Assembly: GCA_022072225.1 (NCBI GenBank) | Contig: JAJVIC010000009.1 | Span: 403,746 to 467,745 of the forward strand | Length of the DNA stretch: 64,000 bases | Direction: 5' to 3' | From: Bacteroidia bacterium | GTDB lineage: Bacteria; Bacteroidota; Bacteroidia; SXHM01 | In this document: piece after piece, positions 13,296 to 22,197 of the stretch | How positions within the stretch are numbered: the stretch's first letter is position 1 | Layout of the letters: every line of letters starts with the position of its first letter | Made by a program: the position numbers and the translations under genes | Notes under the pieces: generated by a model | What the model saw: the letters and a program-made list of their open reading frames with translations, nothing else | What the model was told of the DNA's origin: nothing | Databases searched by the model: none

Positions 13296-16043
13296 ATGGA
13301 AATCCCCAAAACATACGACCCCAAAGCAGTAGAAGATAAATGGTATCAGCACTGGCTGAAGCATAAGTTTTTTAAATCAAACCCCGATGAGCGCGAGCCT
13401 TACACCATTGTAATACCCCCGCCCAACGTAACGGGCGTGTTGCACATGGGCCACATGCTTAACAATACCATACAGGATGTGCTTATCCGCAGGGCGCGCC
13501 TGCAAGGGAAAAACGCCTGCTGGGTGCCGGGAACCGACCATGCCTCCATTGCCACCGAAGCGAAAGTGGTGGCCATGCTCAAAGAAAAAGGCATTAACAA
13601 AACCGACCTTACCCGCGAAGAATTTTTGAAATACGCCTGGGAATGGAAAGAAAAATACGGAGGAATAATTCTCAAGCAATTAGAAAAGCTGGGAGCATCG
13701 TGTGATTGGGACCGCACAAGCTTCACAATGGACGAGCCCTTGAGCGAAGCCGTAATAGATGTATTCATTGACCTTTACAACAAAGGACAAATCTACCGCG
13801 GTGTGCGCATGGTAAACTGGGACCCGCAAGGCTTAACCGCAGTTTCGGACGAGGAGGTAATTTACAAAGAAGTAAACTCGAAGCTGTATTATGTTCGCTA
13901 CAAAATAGAGAACAGCACCCCCCCACCCCCCGAAGGGGGGCTTTCCAACGCACAAGCCTCGCCTCCCGATGGCATGAGCGTTGGCAAAGTCCTCCCCCTC
14001 GGGGAGGATTTAGGTGGGGTGGCTGCTGAATGGATTGTTATTGCCACCACCCGCCCCGAAACAATTCTTGGTGATACTGCCGTTTGCGTTCACCCTGATG
14101 ATGAGCGCTACAAACATCTGAAAGGCAAACGCTGCATTGTTCCAATAGTGAACCGCAGCGTGCCTATCATCTTTGACGAATACATCACCATGGAATTCGG
14201 AACAGGTGCGTTGAAAGTTACACCTGCTCACGATATCAATGACTACAATCTTGGTGTAAAACATAAGCTCGAAATAATTGACACCATTGCCGCTGACGGA
14301 AAAATGAGTGCGGCTGCAAAGTTCTATATCGGTGAAGACCGCTTCACCGTTCGTAAAAAAATTGCGAAAGATTTAGAAGAACTCGGACACATTGTTAAAG
14401 TTGAAGACATAAAAAACAAAGTGGGTTACAGCGAGCGCACAAACGCTGTGATAGAACCCAAACTCTCCATGCAATGGTTCCTGAAAATGGACACCGTTTC
14501 AAAACCTGCACTTGAAAATGTAGTGAACGGAGAAATAAAACTGATCCCGGAAAAATTCATCAACACCTATAAACATTGGATGGAGAATGTACACGACTGG
14601 TGTATCAGCCGCCAACTCTGGTGGGGACAACGCATTCCTGCATGGTATGACGAGAAAGGAAATTTTGTGGTGGCGAAAACGCATGATGAAGCACTGAGGC
14701 TTTATTCAATTAAACATCAACAATCAAACATCAACAATCTGAAGCAGGATGAAGACGTTCTTGATACATGGTTTTCCTCCTGGCTCTGGCCCATCTCCGT
14801 TTTTGACCCGAAAGTTTTTGGTGCAGATAAAAACTACAAAGGCAATGCCGACATCAATTACTACTACCCAACTAACGATTTAGTAACGGCACCCGAGATT
14901 TTATTTTTCTGGGTAGCACGAATGATCATTGCCGGTTATGAATACAAACAGGCAAAACCGTTTACCAATGTTTACCTCACGGGAATTGTCCGCGACAAGC
15001 AGGGAAGAAAGATGAGTAAATCACTTGGCAACTCACCCGACCCGATTGAACTGATTGAAAAATACGGAGCCGATGGTGTTCGCGTGGGTATGCTATTATG
15101 TTCCCCTGCCGGAAACGATCTGCCTTTTGATGAAAGCTATTGCGAGCAGGGAAGAAATTTTTCGAATAAAGTATGGAACGCATTTCGTTTGGTGAAGATG
15201 TGGGAGACATCATCTGTCACTCAACCACAAGCCAACAAAGTTGCTACAGAATGGTTTGAAGCCCGCTTCAATGAGCAGTTGGAAATCATCAACGACCTCT
15301 ATTCCAAATACCGCATTTCCGAAGCACTCATGGCAACGTATAAACTCGTGTGGGATGATTTCTGCGCCTGGTATCTCGAAATGATAAAACCCGAATTTGT
15401 TGACGGCAAATCATTGCCGATTGACCAGACAACTTATGATGCAACCATCAACTTCTTTGAAAAGATTTTGAAAGTGATGCATCCGTTTATGCCTTTCATC
15501 ACCGAAGAAATATGGAGTCTTATAAAAGACAGAAAAGAAAAAGAGAATATTATAGTTGCTGATTGGCCGAAGGTTGAAAAGTTTGATACCACACTTATTT
15601 CAAAAATTGAATTACTGAAAGAGGTTGTTGGTGCAGTGCGCAATCTGCGTCAGCAAAAAAATATGTCGCCTAAAGAAAAGCTGGATGTTTATGAATTGGG
15701 TGAGAATTCAGGAATACCTGTTTCGATTGCGGTAAAACTTTGCAACCTCAGCTCGTATCAATATACTAATACGAAGATTGATAAGGCATACAGCTTTATG
15801 GTGCGCACAGTTGAGTTGTTTATTCCGCTGCAAAACGCTCTTAACTCAGACGAAGAAAAAGAACGTCTGAAAAAAGAATTAGACTACAACAAAGGTTTCT
15901 TACAATCCGTTCAGAAAAAACTCGCCAATGAAAAATTTGTGCAGAATGCAAAACCTGAACTGGTTGAGTTGGAAAAGAAAAAACAGGCGGATGCAGAAGC
16001 AAAAATAAAAGCGCTGGAAGAGCAGCTTGCTTCGCTGAACTGA
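13296..16043 (+). CDS. valS: Valine--tRNA ligase with in-frame repeat insertion
   Basis: Charges tRNA-Val with valine in the cytoplasm. The class I signatures are present: PPPNVTGVLHMGHMLN (HIGH motif HMGH, about residues 50-53) and GRKMSKSLGN (KMSKS, about 572-576). The editing-domain segment ATTRPETILGDTAV and the C-terminal coiled coil (KERLKKELDYNK…KIKALEEQLA) are also there. ATG 13296 is preferred to the in-frame TTG at 13287, which lies inside the leader repeat. Length is 915 aa, slightly long because of a ~37-residue Pro/Gly-rich insertion (about residues 207-243) translated from a dispersed GC-rich palindromic repeat. The insertion sits just before the editing domain's ATTRPET strand. 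The gene converges on the ydcF-like gene with no spacer. It should be functional, as the frame and motifs are intact. Confidence 0.97.
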   Translation: MEIPKTYDPKAVEDKWYQHWLKHKFFKSNPDEREPYTIVIPPPNVTGVLHMGHMLNNTIQDVLIRRARLQGKNACWVPGTDHASIATEAKVVAMLKEKGINKTDLTREEFLKYAWEWKEKYGGIILKQLEKLGASCDWDRTSFTMDEPLSEAVIDVFIDLYNKGQIYRGVRMVNWDPQGLTAVSDEEVIYKEVNSKLYYVRYKIENSTPPPPEGGLSNAQASPPDGMSVGKVLPLGEDLGGVAAEWIVIATTRPETILGDTAVCVHPDDERYKHLKGKRCIVPIVNRSVPIIFDEYITMEFGTGALKVTPAHDINDYNLGVKHKLEIIDTIAADGKMSAAAKFYIGEDRFTVRKKIAKDLEELGHIVKVEDIKNKVGYSERTNAVIEPKLSMQWFLKMDTVSKPALENVVNGEIKLIPEKFINTYKHWMENVHDWCISRQLWWGQRIPAWYDEKGNFVVAKTHDEALRLYSIKHQQSNINNLKQDEDVLDTWFSSWLWPISVFDPKVFGADKNYKGNADINYYYPTNDLVTAPEILFFWVARMIIAGYEYKQAKPFTNVYLTGIVRDKQGRKMSKSLGNSPDPIELIEKYGADGVRVGMLLCSPAGNDLPFDESYCEQGRNFSNKVWNAFRLVKMWETSSVTQPQANKVATEWFEARFNEQLEIINDLYSKYRISEALMATYKLVWDDFCAWYLEMIKPEFVDGKSLPIDQTTYDATINFFEKILKVMHPFMPFITEEIWSLIKDRKEKENIIVADWPKVEKFDTTLISKIELLKEVVGAVRNLRQQKNMSPKEKLDVYELGENSGIPVSIAVKLCNLSSYQYTNTKIDKAYSFMVRTVELFIPLQNALNSDEEKERLKKELDYNKGFLQSVQKKLANEKFVQNAKPELVELEKKKQADAEAKIKALEEQLASLN
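13915..14023. repeat. GC-rich palindromic (REP/MITE-like) element inside valS
   Basis: The left end (CACCCCCCGAAGGGGGGCTTT, within 13918-13944) and the right end (AAAGTCCTCCCCCTCGG to GGTGGGGTGG, 13986-14022) are imperfect inverted repeats of each other around a ~45-bp core. GC content jumps locally. The encoded peptide has no counterpart in normal ValRS, and the length keeps the frame. The termini resemble the GC-rich repeats at 34811, 45813, 51570 and 55386. Confidence 0.8.
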
Positions 16044-16802
16044 TTACATTTTTCCTGTCAGCTTATAAGCAATGCAACCAATCCACTCATGGATAAGATT
16101 ATCCCATTTGGCCAGTACATAAGGGTTGGGCAGAAAAAGATGGTCGGGATAAAACAAGCGTTTGCCTGTCATTTTATTTACGCTGTAGGGATCTGCTTTT
16201 ATACCCGCCTTGCTAAAACATGCAATGGATCTGCGCATGTGTGTTGCAGAAGTAATCAGGTAGGCAGTGCCCTGAAAATTTAAACTGTCTAACATCTGTT
16301 TGCTGAAATGCGCATTCTCAGCCGTGTTGCGTGAGCGGTTCTCCACCCAAATATCTTCCTGAGCAACTCCAAACTGCACATACATTTTTTGAATCCAGTC
16401 AGCTTCTTTCCAATCATACACCATGCTTCCCGAGCCACTGCTCACTAATATTTTTTTGATAATGCCGCGTTTGTATAAATCAATGGCATCGGTATAACGC
16501 TGCATGTTGTACCCGTATTTTACACGTTTGCTTATTGCATCATAGGTAACGCCACCGCCCAACACAATACCTATATCATGGGGTTTTTCTTTACCGTATT
16601 TTACCACTTCAATTTCCCATGCGTGTGTAAACTCATCAAGAATAAACGAGTTGGAAAAAAATAAAAGCAACACAACAGAGGTAATCAGTGAACGTTTTTT
16701 TCTTCGCGCATCTTTTGCAAAAATGCCTAACAAAAGAAAAAACACAATCCATGAAAACGGTGAAACAAGAAAGGCGAAAATTTTGGAGAGATAAAAGAAC
16801 AT
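16044..16802 (-). CDS. YdcF/ElyC-like (DUF218) membrane protein
   Basis: 252 aa with two N-terminal membrane segments (about residues 4-26 and 37-55), then a DUF218 domain: GIVLGGGVTYD, a YKRGIIKKILVSSG strand, ENRSRNTAENAHF and a TSATHMRRSIACF segment that matches the family's conserved end (E. coli YdcF, SanA, ElyC). Family members are linked to envelope or peptidoglycan precursor metabolism, but the reaction is not established. It is the last gene of the minus-strand paa run, overlapping paaY by one base. It could instead be an unrelated passenger. Its stop codon directly abuts that of valS. Confidence 0.88.
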   Translation of the reverse strand: MFFYLSKIFAFLVSPFSWIVFFLLLGIFAKDARRKKRSLITSVVLLLFFSNSFILDEFTHAWEIEVVKYGKEKPHDIGIVLGGGVTYDAISKRVKYGYNMQRYTDAIDLYKRGIIKKILVSSGSGSMVYDWKEADWIQKMYVQFGVAQEDIWVENRSRNTAENAHFSKQMLDSLNFQGTAYLITSATHMRRSIACFSKAGIKADPYSVNKMTGKRLFYPDHLFLPNPYVLAKWDNLIHEWIGCIAYKLTGKM

Positions 16803-17395
16803 TAACCGTTTGTTTGCTTCCAGGTTTTATAATCTCCGCTTTGCATCGGGCGGTTGGGTTCCGGCTCACGCAAAGGCTCGCAGGGCTTTAATGTTGCATA
16901 CAATTCAGCTGGAAGTTTCTGATACAATTCCGTTCCGCCTTTTTTCCATTCAATCATTTCATCCGAAACATCTTTTACAATTTTTGCAGGATTCCCTACT
17001 ACTACTTTTCGCTCGGGAATTATCATTCCCTCCGGAACAAAACAAAGTGCACCGATGATTGAATTATCACCCACCACCACATTATCCATCACTACCGCAT
17101 TCATTCCTACCAACACATTTCTCCCGATTTTTCCGCCATGCACAATAGCGCCATGACCAATGTGCGCACCTTCTTTCAATAACACCGTAACACCGGGAAA
17201 TAAATGAATGGTACAATTCTCCTGCACATTGCAACCGTCTTCAATCACAATTTGTCCCCAGTCGCCACGTATGGCAGCCGAAGGACCTATGTAAACATTC
17301 TTACCGATAATCACATTACCAGTTACTGTTGCATTCGGATGAACGTATGAACTTTCATGCACCACCGGACGAAAACCATTGAACTCAAAAATCAT
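16802..17395 (-). CDS. paaY: PaaY-type hexapeptide-repeat thioesterase/acyltransferase family protein
   Basis: 197 aa, the usual PaaY length. The left-handed beta-helix is seen as hexapeptide repeats (VTGNVIIGKNVYIGPSAAI, VLLKEGAHIGHGAIVHG, GRNVLVGMNAVVMDNVVVG). Candidate zinc-binding His residues lie in HLF, HIGHGAIVHG and nearby positions, as in gamma-carbonic anhydrase relatives. PaaY of phenylacetate degraders hydrolyses dead-end ring-hydroxylated CoA thioesters and frees CoA; that role is inferred from the paa context. Without context it could be called a gamma-carbonic anhydrase-like protein. It overlaps the ydcF-like gene by one base and follows the lipoprotein gene directly. Confidence 0.85.
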   Translation of the reverse strand: MIFEFNGFRPVVHESSYVHPNATVTGNVIIGKNVYIGPSAAIRGDWGQIVIEDGCNVQENCTIHLFPGVTVLLKEGAHIGHGAIVHGGKIGRNVLVGMNAVVMDNVVVGDNSIIGALCFVPEGMIIPERKVVVGNPAKIVKDVSDEMIEWKKGGTELYQKLPAELYATLKPCEPLREPEPNRPMQSGDYKTWKQTNG

Positions 17396-17890
17396 TTAAT
17401 TATCGTTTTTATAAAAATTAAAAACTATACTATCTATTTTAATTGAATCAGGAATTCCATTATGAAAAGCTATAAAATCAAGATCTTCAAAATTTAAAGC
17501 ATTCTCATAAATAGCATCTGGTAAAAAACCATGAGTATAATAATTACCAAGATAATTGTAATCTTCTGAAAACACTAAAATTCTTGAAGTCATTCGACAA
17601 TTATGTCCCCATTCAGCAGAGTAATTTACTATTCTATAAGTATTCTTTTTTAAATCATACAACTTACCTAAATAATCAAAGTTTTCAGAACAGATTTCAT
17701 GTATACTATCTTCAAAGAATAAATCATCTTTAGCATTTAAAGCTAACTTATAGATATTAGAAATTTTAAAAGTATCTTGAGGTTCATTTATTGAAGAAAC
17801 TATTTTTTGATTTTTGTTGTTTTCACAAGAATTCAAAAATAGAGTTACAAAAAAAACTATTGAATATGTGGACGATTTATTAATCTTCAC
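17396..17890 (-). CDS. Hypothetical lipoprotein, A+T-rich
   Basis: 164 aa. The N-terminus is MKINKSSTYSIVFFVTLFLNSCENN: a hydrophobic run ended by a lipobox-like LNSC, so the mature protein probably begins at Cys22 and is lipid-anchored. The body is rich in Asn, Asp, Tyr and Phe (ENFDYLGKLYDLKKNTYRIVNYSAEWG) with no family I recognise. Its A+T content and codon use differ plainly from neighbouring paaY and the 2H phosphoesterase gene, which suggests later insertion into the operon. It abuts paaY (stop at 17396, paaY start at 17395) with no room for a separate promoter downstream, so paaY would be read through it. Function unknown. Confidence 0.75.
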   Translation of the reverse strand: MKINKSSTYSIVFFVTLFLNSCENNKNQKIVSSINEPQDTFKISNIYKLALNAKDDLFFEDSIHEICSENFDYLGKLYDLKKNTYRIVNYSAEWGHNCRMTSRILVFSEDYNYLGNYYTHGFLPDAIYENALNFEDLDFIAFHNGIPDSIKIDSIVFNFYKNDN

Positions 17891-17912
17891 CTGCTATTAA
17901 CTTTTCTAATTT

Positions 17913-18509
17913 TTAGAAAAAATAAAACTCTTTACACACTTCCAGCAGCTTGTCATCATTTCTTTTCAGCAGAACTAATTTGTCCACCGAAAAATCTGAG
18001 GCAAATTTTTTATCGCTGAAAAGTTCTTTTGATTTATTCAGCTTCTCATCATTCAAGCCTCTTCCGATAGTAATATGTGGCACAGCTGTGCGCATCAAAT
18101 GCTTTTTCTGAACACGCACATCAATTTTCAAAACAACATTCAAATTGGTTTGAAGCTGCACAATCGGTTCTTTGTTTTGAATGGAAAGAAATGCAACTCC
18201 TTGATTACTTACTGCATCAAAAAAACCAAAATCATTTATTGAAACTCTGAATGGAGTCAACGATGCTGTGAACTTATCCAGGTATTTTAAAAGCAAATCT
18301 TCTCGCTCTGTGTCTAAGAAAAATGAGGCAAGCGTAATATGCGGAACTGAGTGCAACGCTTTAAACGAACCACATTGTTCAGCCAATATTTTTTTAAAAC
18401 CTATAACAGCTTCAGCAATTTTTTCTCCGGGGTGAAGCATGACTTTATACTCCGTGAAGTGTCCTTCTTCCTGGGTTGTATCGCTTTCAAATTGTAAATG
18501 AAACTGCAT
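17913..18509 (-). CDS. 2H phosphoesterase (2'-5' RNA ligase-like) family protein
   Basis: 198 aa with the two hallmark H-x-T/S motifs about 90 residues apart: PHITLASFF near residue 60 and PHITIGRGLN near residue 148. These His residues form the active site of the 2H phosphoesterase superfamily (LigT, CPDase, YjcG), which opens cyclic phosphates or joins 2'-5' RNA. The actual substrate cannot be told. The gene starts one base after the paaJ stop and is cotranscribed with the paa genes. Its link to phenylacetate degradation is not obvious, so it may be a passenger or act on nucleotides. Confidence 0.85.
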   Translation of the reverse strand: MQFHLQFESDTTQEEGHFTEYKVMLHPGEKIAEAVIGFKKILAEQCGSFKALHSVPHITLASFFLDTEREDLLLKYLDKFTASLTPFRVSINDFGFFDAVSNQGVAFLSIQNKEPIVQLQTNLNVVLKIDVRVQKKHLMRTAVPHITIGRGLNDEKLNKSKELFSDKKFASDFSVDKLVLLKRNDDKLLEVCKEFYFF

Positions 18510-18510
18510 A

Positions 18511-19713
18511 TCAGGCTTTTTCTATAATTACTGCGTAGCCTTGTCCCACTCCAATGCACATGGTAACAAGCGCGTATCTTTTGTTTGTCAATTGCAACTC
18601 CAATGCAGCAGAATTTAAAATCCTTGCTCCCGTCATTCCCAACGGATGTCCGATTGCAATCGCTCCTCCATTAGGATTTAAACGTGCATCATCATCTGCT
18701 AATCCCCATGAGCGGGTGCATGCCAGCGACTGTGCTGCAAATGCCTCATTCAATTCAATCACATCAATATCACTCATTTTTAAGCCTGCTTTCTTCAATG
18801 CGTTGTTTGCAGCCTGCACAGGACCAATTCCCATGATGCGCGGCTCAACACCCACGACTGCACTTGAAACAATTCTTGCTTTCGGTTGAAGATTATATTT
18901 TTTGATCGCATCCTCTGAAGCCAGTAAAATTGCTGCTGCACCATCGTTTAGCCCGGATGCATTTCCTGCAGTTACTGAACCATCTTTGCGAAAAGCAGGT
19001 TTTAGTTTTGTAAGAATTTCAAGTGAAGTTGTAGGCTTTATAAATTCATCTTTTTCAAATTTCACTGTTTCTTTTTTCTGTTGAATTTCAACGGCAACAA
19101 TTTCTTTTGCCAGTCTTCCATTCTGCTGCGCTGCTGCTGCTTTCTGTTGCGAGTGTAATGAAAATTTATCCTGGTCTTCACGCGAAATTTTGTGAATGTC
19201 GTTCAGGTTTTCTGCCGTTTCACCCATTGCATCCACACCGTATTGTTCTTTCATTTTCGGGTTCACAAAACGCCAACCAAAACTGCTGTCGAACATTTGC
19301 GCATCGCGCCCAAACGGTGTTGATGTTTTTGAAATTACCCAGGGTCCACGCGTCATGTTTTCCACTCCGCCTGCAATAAATAATTCACCATCTCCAACCA
19401 TAATAGCACGTGCAGCAGCAACTGCTGCCGACAACCCCGAAGCGCACAAACGGTTAACCGTTTCACCGGGAACAGTGTAAGGCAAACCCGCCAGCAGCAA
19501 AGCCATGCGCGCGACATTACGGTTGTCCTCACCCGCCTGATTCGCGCAACCCAGAATTACATCATTGATTTCTTTCGGGTCAACAGTAGAATTTCTTTTC
19601 ATCAATTCTTTCAAAACTATTGCTGCCAAATCATCGGGTCTTACTGTAGCTAGGCTGCCTCCAAAATTTCCAATGGGTGTTCTTATTCCGTCAATTATAT
19701 ATGCTTGTTTCAT
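18511..19713 (-). CDS. paaJ: Acetyl-CoA acyltransferase (3-oxoadipyl-CoA / 3-oxo-5,6-dehydrosuberyl-CoA thiolase)
   Basis: 400 aa, standard thiolase length. Catalytic residues are visible: Cys90 in [10 protein letters not shown], His356 in [16 protein letters not shown] and Cys386 in MCIGVGQG. In the paa pathway PaaJ thiolytically cleaves 3-oxo-5,6-dehydrosuberyl-CoA and then 3-oxoadipyl-CoA, giving acetyl-CoA and finally succinyl-CoA. The call as PaaJ, rather than a general beta-oxidation thiolase, rests on its position among paaA-D, G, H, I and Y. It lies six bases after the HerA-like gene. Start ATG 19713 gives the usual N-terminus ([15 protein letters not shown]). Confidence 0.9.
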   Translation of the reverse strand: MKQAYIIDGIRTPIGNFGGSLATVRPDDLAAIVLKELMKRNSTVDPKEINDVILGCANQAGEDNRNVARMALLLAGLPYTVPGETVNRLCASGLSAAVAAARAIMVGDGELFIAGGVENMTRGPWVISKTSTPFGRDAQMFDSSFGWRFVNPKMKEQYGVDAMGETAENLNDIHKISREDQDKFSLHSQQKAAAAQQNGRLAKEIVAVEIQQKKETVKFEKDEFIKPTTSLEILTKLKPAFRKDGSVTAGNASGLNDGAAAILLASEDAIKKYNLQPKARIVSSAVVGVEPRIMGIGPVQAANNALKKAGLKMSDIDVIELNEAFAAQSLACTRSWGLADDDARLNPNGGAIAIGHPLGMTGARILNSAALELQLTNKRYALVTMCIGVGQGYAVIIEKA

Positions 19714-19719
19714 GCTGTT

Positions 19720-21267
19720 TTAAAATATGCTTCTTTTTCGTGTGGAAGGTTTGCCAATCAAAACTCCAAGCAATCCTCGGGTAACTTCGCGAAAAAGAGT
19801 TTTCGCTAAAGGGTTGCTTGAAATCTGTTCTATTACTGATTTTTCTTTTGTTGCAGAAGTTCGCTGAACAGGTTGTTGAACTTGTTTTGGCTGCTCGATA
19901 ATTTCGGGTTCAGGCTGCTGCTGGATTTTATTGTTCAACATTTCATAAGCACTCACTCTGTCAACTGCCTGGTTATATTTTCCGGCAATTTGCGAACGTT
20001 GAATTTGTTCATCCTGCTCTGAAGGTGATAAAATATCCATGCGTGAAGATGGTGCGCACATCAATGTATGTGCAAGTGGTGTTGGAGCACCATTTTCACC
20101 CAGCACTGTTACCAACGCTTCACCAATTCCAAGTTCTGTTAACAATGCTTCAACTTTATAAAATTCAGTGAGCGGATAATTCTGCGCAACCAGATTTATT
20201 GCCTTGCGGTCTTTTGCTGTAAACGCACGTAAAGCATGCTGTATCTTCAATCCAAGCTGTCCAAGAATTTGTTCGGGAATATCATCAGGTGATTGTGTGC
20301 AGAAATAAATTCCAACTCCTTTTGAGCGAATTAACTTGATAATTGTTTCTATCTGCTCTAGCAAAGCCTTTGATGCTTCGCGGAAAATCAAATGTGCCTC
20401 ATCAATGAATATAACCAATTTTGGTGCTCCTTTGTCACCGCTCTCCGGAAATTTCTCATACACTTCAGCAAGCAAACACAACATAAATGTTGAAAATAAT
20501 TTTGGCTTGCTTTGAATATCGCACAAACGGATAATGTTGAGGTAACCCTTTCCGTCAGCGGTCTTGCGAATGAGGTCTTCCACTTCAAACGAAACCTCAC
20601 CAAAGAATTTTTCTGCTCCTTGCTCTTCCAATTCAACCAGCTTGCGCATAATTACTCCTGCTGATGCTGTGCTGATTAACCCGTAATCTTTGATTTCGTC
20701 TTTTCCGTCAGTAGTGAGATGTTGCAGCACTTTGCGGAAATCTTTAATGTCGAGTAATGGCAATTGTTTGTCATCACAGTATTTGAAAATGAGAGATACA
20801 ACTCCTGCCTGATTATCATTTAACTCCAGCATTTTTGAGAAAAGAACAGGGCCAAATTCAGAGACTGTTGCACGCATTCTTGCTCCTTTCTCATCAGAAA
20901 TAGTCAACAGTTCAACCGGAAAACTTTGTGGTTTCCATTCCTTGCCAATCACACGATGACGCTCTGTTATTTTCGGGTTTTCAGAACCTGCTTTTGCAAG
21001 TCCGCTGACATCGCCTTTGATGTCCATCATCAAAACACCAACTCCATTTTCAGAAAGCTGTTCTGCAAAATATTGCAGCGTTTTTGTCTTGCCTGTTCCG
21101 GTTGCACCTGCTATTAAACCATGTCTGTTAATGGTAGAAAGCGGAAGTTTTACCTGTGTATTCTCAATTGCCTTTTTATCCAGCACAGCAGCACCAAGAA
21201 CAATATTTGCTCCTGAGAAATTGTAGCCATTGGAAATGATATTTTTAAAATTTTCTTCTTTGCTCAT
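19720..21267 (-). CDS. HerA-like (DUF853) P-loop ATPase
   Basis: 515 aa. Walker A is GATGTGKT (residues 54-61) and Walker B is KLVIFIDEAH (about 285-294). A helicase-type Gln segment, STQSPDDIPEQILGQLG, follows. This is the DUF853 group of the HerA/FtsK superfamily, whose cellular role is not established. Between about residues 440 and 480 there is a Gln/Pro-rich linker (QQQPEPEIIEQPKQVQQPV) and a short basic tail (GKPSTRKRSIF). It lies in the middle of the paa operon, four bases after paaI and six before paaJ, which is unexpected for a DNA-handling ATPase. No nuclease partner such as NurA is nearby. Confidence 0.88.
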   Translation of the reverse strand: MSKEENFKNIISNGYNFSGANIVLGAAVLDKKAIENTQVKLPLSTINRHGLIAGATGTGKTKTLQYFAEQLSENGVGVLMMDIKGDVSGLAKAGSENPKITERHRVIGKEWKPQSFPVELLTISDEKGARMRATVSEFGPVLFSKMLELNDNQAGVVSLIFKYCDDKQLPLLDIKDFRKVLQHLTTDGKDEIKDYGLISTASAGVIMRKLVELEEQGAEKFFGEVSFEVEDLIRKTADGKGYLNIIRLCDIQSKPKLFSTFMLCLLAEVYEKFPESGDKGAPKLVIFIDEAHLIFREASKALLEQIETIIKLIRSKGVGIYFCTQSPDDIPEQILGQLGLKIQHALRAFTAKDRKAINLVAQNYPLTEFYKVEALLTELGIGEALVTVLGENGAPTPLAHTLMCAPSSRMDILSPSEQDEQIQRSQIAGKYNQAVDRVSAYEMLNNKIQQQPEPEIIEQPKQVQQPVQRTSATKEKSVIEQISSNPLAKTLFREVTRGLLGVLIGKPSTRKRSIF

Positions 21268-21271
21268 ATAT

Positions 21272-21700
21272 TTATTTCTCTTTCGGAAACCATTCTTTTG
21301 AGGTGCGGTAAACTGTGCCTTTGAAAAAGGCTACACTTTCACTTTTCTGATTTTTTACTTCTATTAAATAGGTTCCCGTTTTGTTTGTCAAAACTAATTC
21401 TTTTGCTTCGCAGGTAAGCACATCACCTTCTTTTACTGCCACCGGAAATGAAATAGAACATTCAAGCGCAACGCTTAATCTTCCATAGGAATTTGAGGCA
21501 AACGCAAGCGCGCTGTCGGCAAACGAAAATGCAATTCCTCCGTGAGCAATTCCAAATCCGTTCAGCATTTCTTTGCGAATTTTCATGCGAAGTATGCAAT
21601 GTCCCTGCTCAATTAGAACTCGTTCAATACCCAGCCAGCGGCTGAACTCATCTTCATCAAACATTTTATTTACTACGCTTTCCGCCAGATTTTTTTCCAT
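21272..21700 (-). CDS. paaI: PaaI-type hotdog thioesterase
   Basis: 142 aa, single hotdog domain. The motif GFGIAHGGIAFSFADSALAF holds the HGG signature and the Asp expected at the active site. PaaI hydrolyses ring-hydroxylated phenylacetyl-CoA and rescues CoA from stalled intermediates of the aerobic hybrid pathway. The start overlaps the end of the ogt gene by 35 bases, so the two are probably translationally coupled. Family membership is strong; the PaaI role follows from context. Confidence 0.9.
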   Translation of the reverse strand: MEKNLAESVVNKMFDEDEFSRWLGIERVLIEQGHCILRMKIRKEMLNGFGIAHGGIAFSFADSALAFASNSYGRLSVALECSISFPVAVKEGDVLTCEAKELVLTNKTGTYLIEVKNQKSESVAFFKGTVYRTSKEWFPKEK

Positions 21701-22196
21701 TTTCTTTAAACTTAAATAATTTAGGTTCTACAGCTTCTTTTTCAAATTCAAGCAGCCATTTTTTATTTTCAATTCCGCCTGAATAACCTGTTAGGCTCCC
21801 ATTACTGCCAACTAATCTGTGGCAGGGAACAATGATTGCAATATTATTTTTACCGGAAGCGTTTCCAACAGCCCGCGACAAGGTTCTGTTTTTAATTTTC
21901 CTTGCCATGGTTAAATAGGACATAGTCATCCCATAGGGAATTTTCTGAAGTTCATTCCACACACGTTGTTGTAATTCAGTCCCCTCTTGTTGCAATCTCA
22001 GTTTAAAACTGAAACGTTCACGGTTAAAATATTCAGTCAGTTGTTGCAAACAATCATTTATGACCTCATTCTTTTTTTCTTTCTCTTCTTTGTTTTCTGC
22101 AAAATGTAAACCTGTAATTGCCTTTTCATTTGCAGTAATAACAAGCAATCCCAGCGGGGATTTAAAGTAAGCGCGATATGTAATTTCACTTTCCAA
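21666..22196 (-). CDS. ogt: Methylated-DNA--protein-cysteine methyltransferase
   Basis: 176 aa, the size of Ogt. The active-site motif is IIVPCHRLVG with acceptor Cys125, preceded by the HTH segment VWNELQKIPYGMTMSYLTMA and followed by LTGYSGGIENKKWLLEFE. The protein moves O6-alkyl groups from guanine (and O4 from thymine) to its own cysteine once, then is spent. Unusually, it sits inside the paa operon, overlapping paaI by 35 bases and starting just before the paaH stop. Because the pathway makes a reactive ring epoxide, cotranscription may serve DNA protection (inference). Confidence 0.92.
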   Translation of the reverse strand: MESEITYRAYFKSPLGLLVITANEKAITGLHFAENKEEKEKKNEVINDCLQQLTEYFNRERFSFKLRLQQEGTELQQRVWNELQKIPYGMTMSYLTMARKIKNRTLSRAVGNASGKNNIAIIVPCHRLVGSNGSLTGYSGGIENKKWLLEFEKEAVEPKLFKFKENGKKSGGKRSK

Positions 22197-22197
22197 A

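Noticed and set aside
13765-13953. Small minus-strand frames inside valS
   Set aside because: They are antisense shadows of valS and its GC-rich insertion.
16802-17395. Gamma-carbonic anhydrase
   Set aside because: The fold is the same, but length, tail and paa context favour PaaY; the carbonic anhydrase call is kept only as an alternative.
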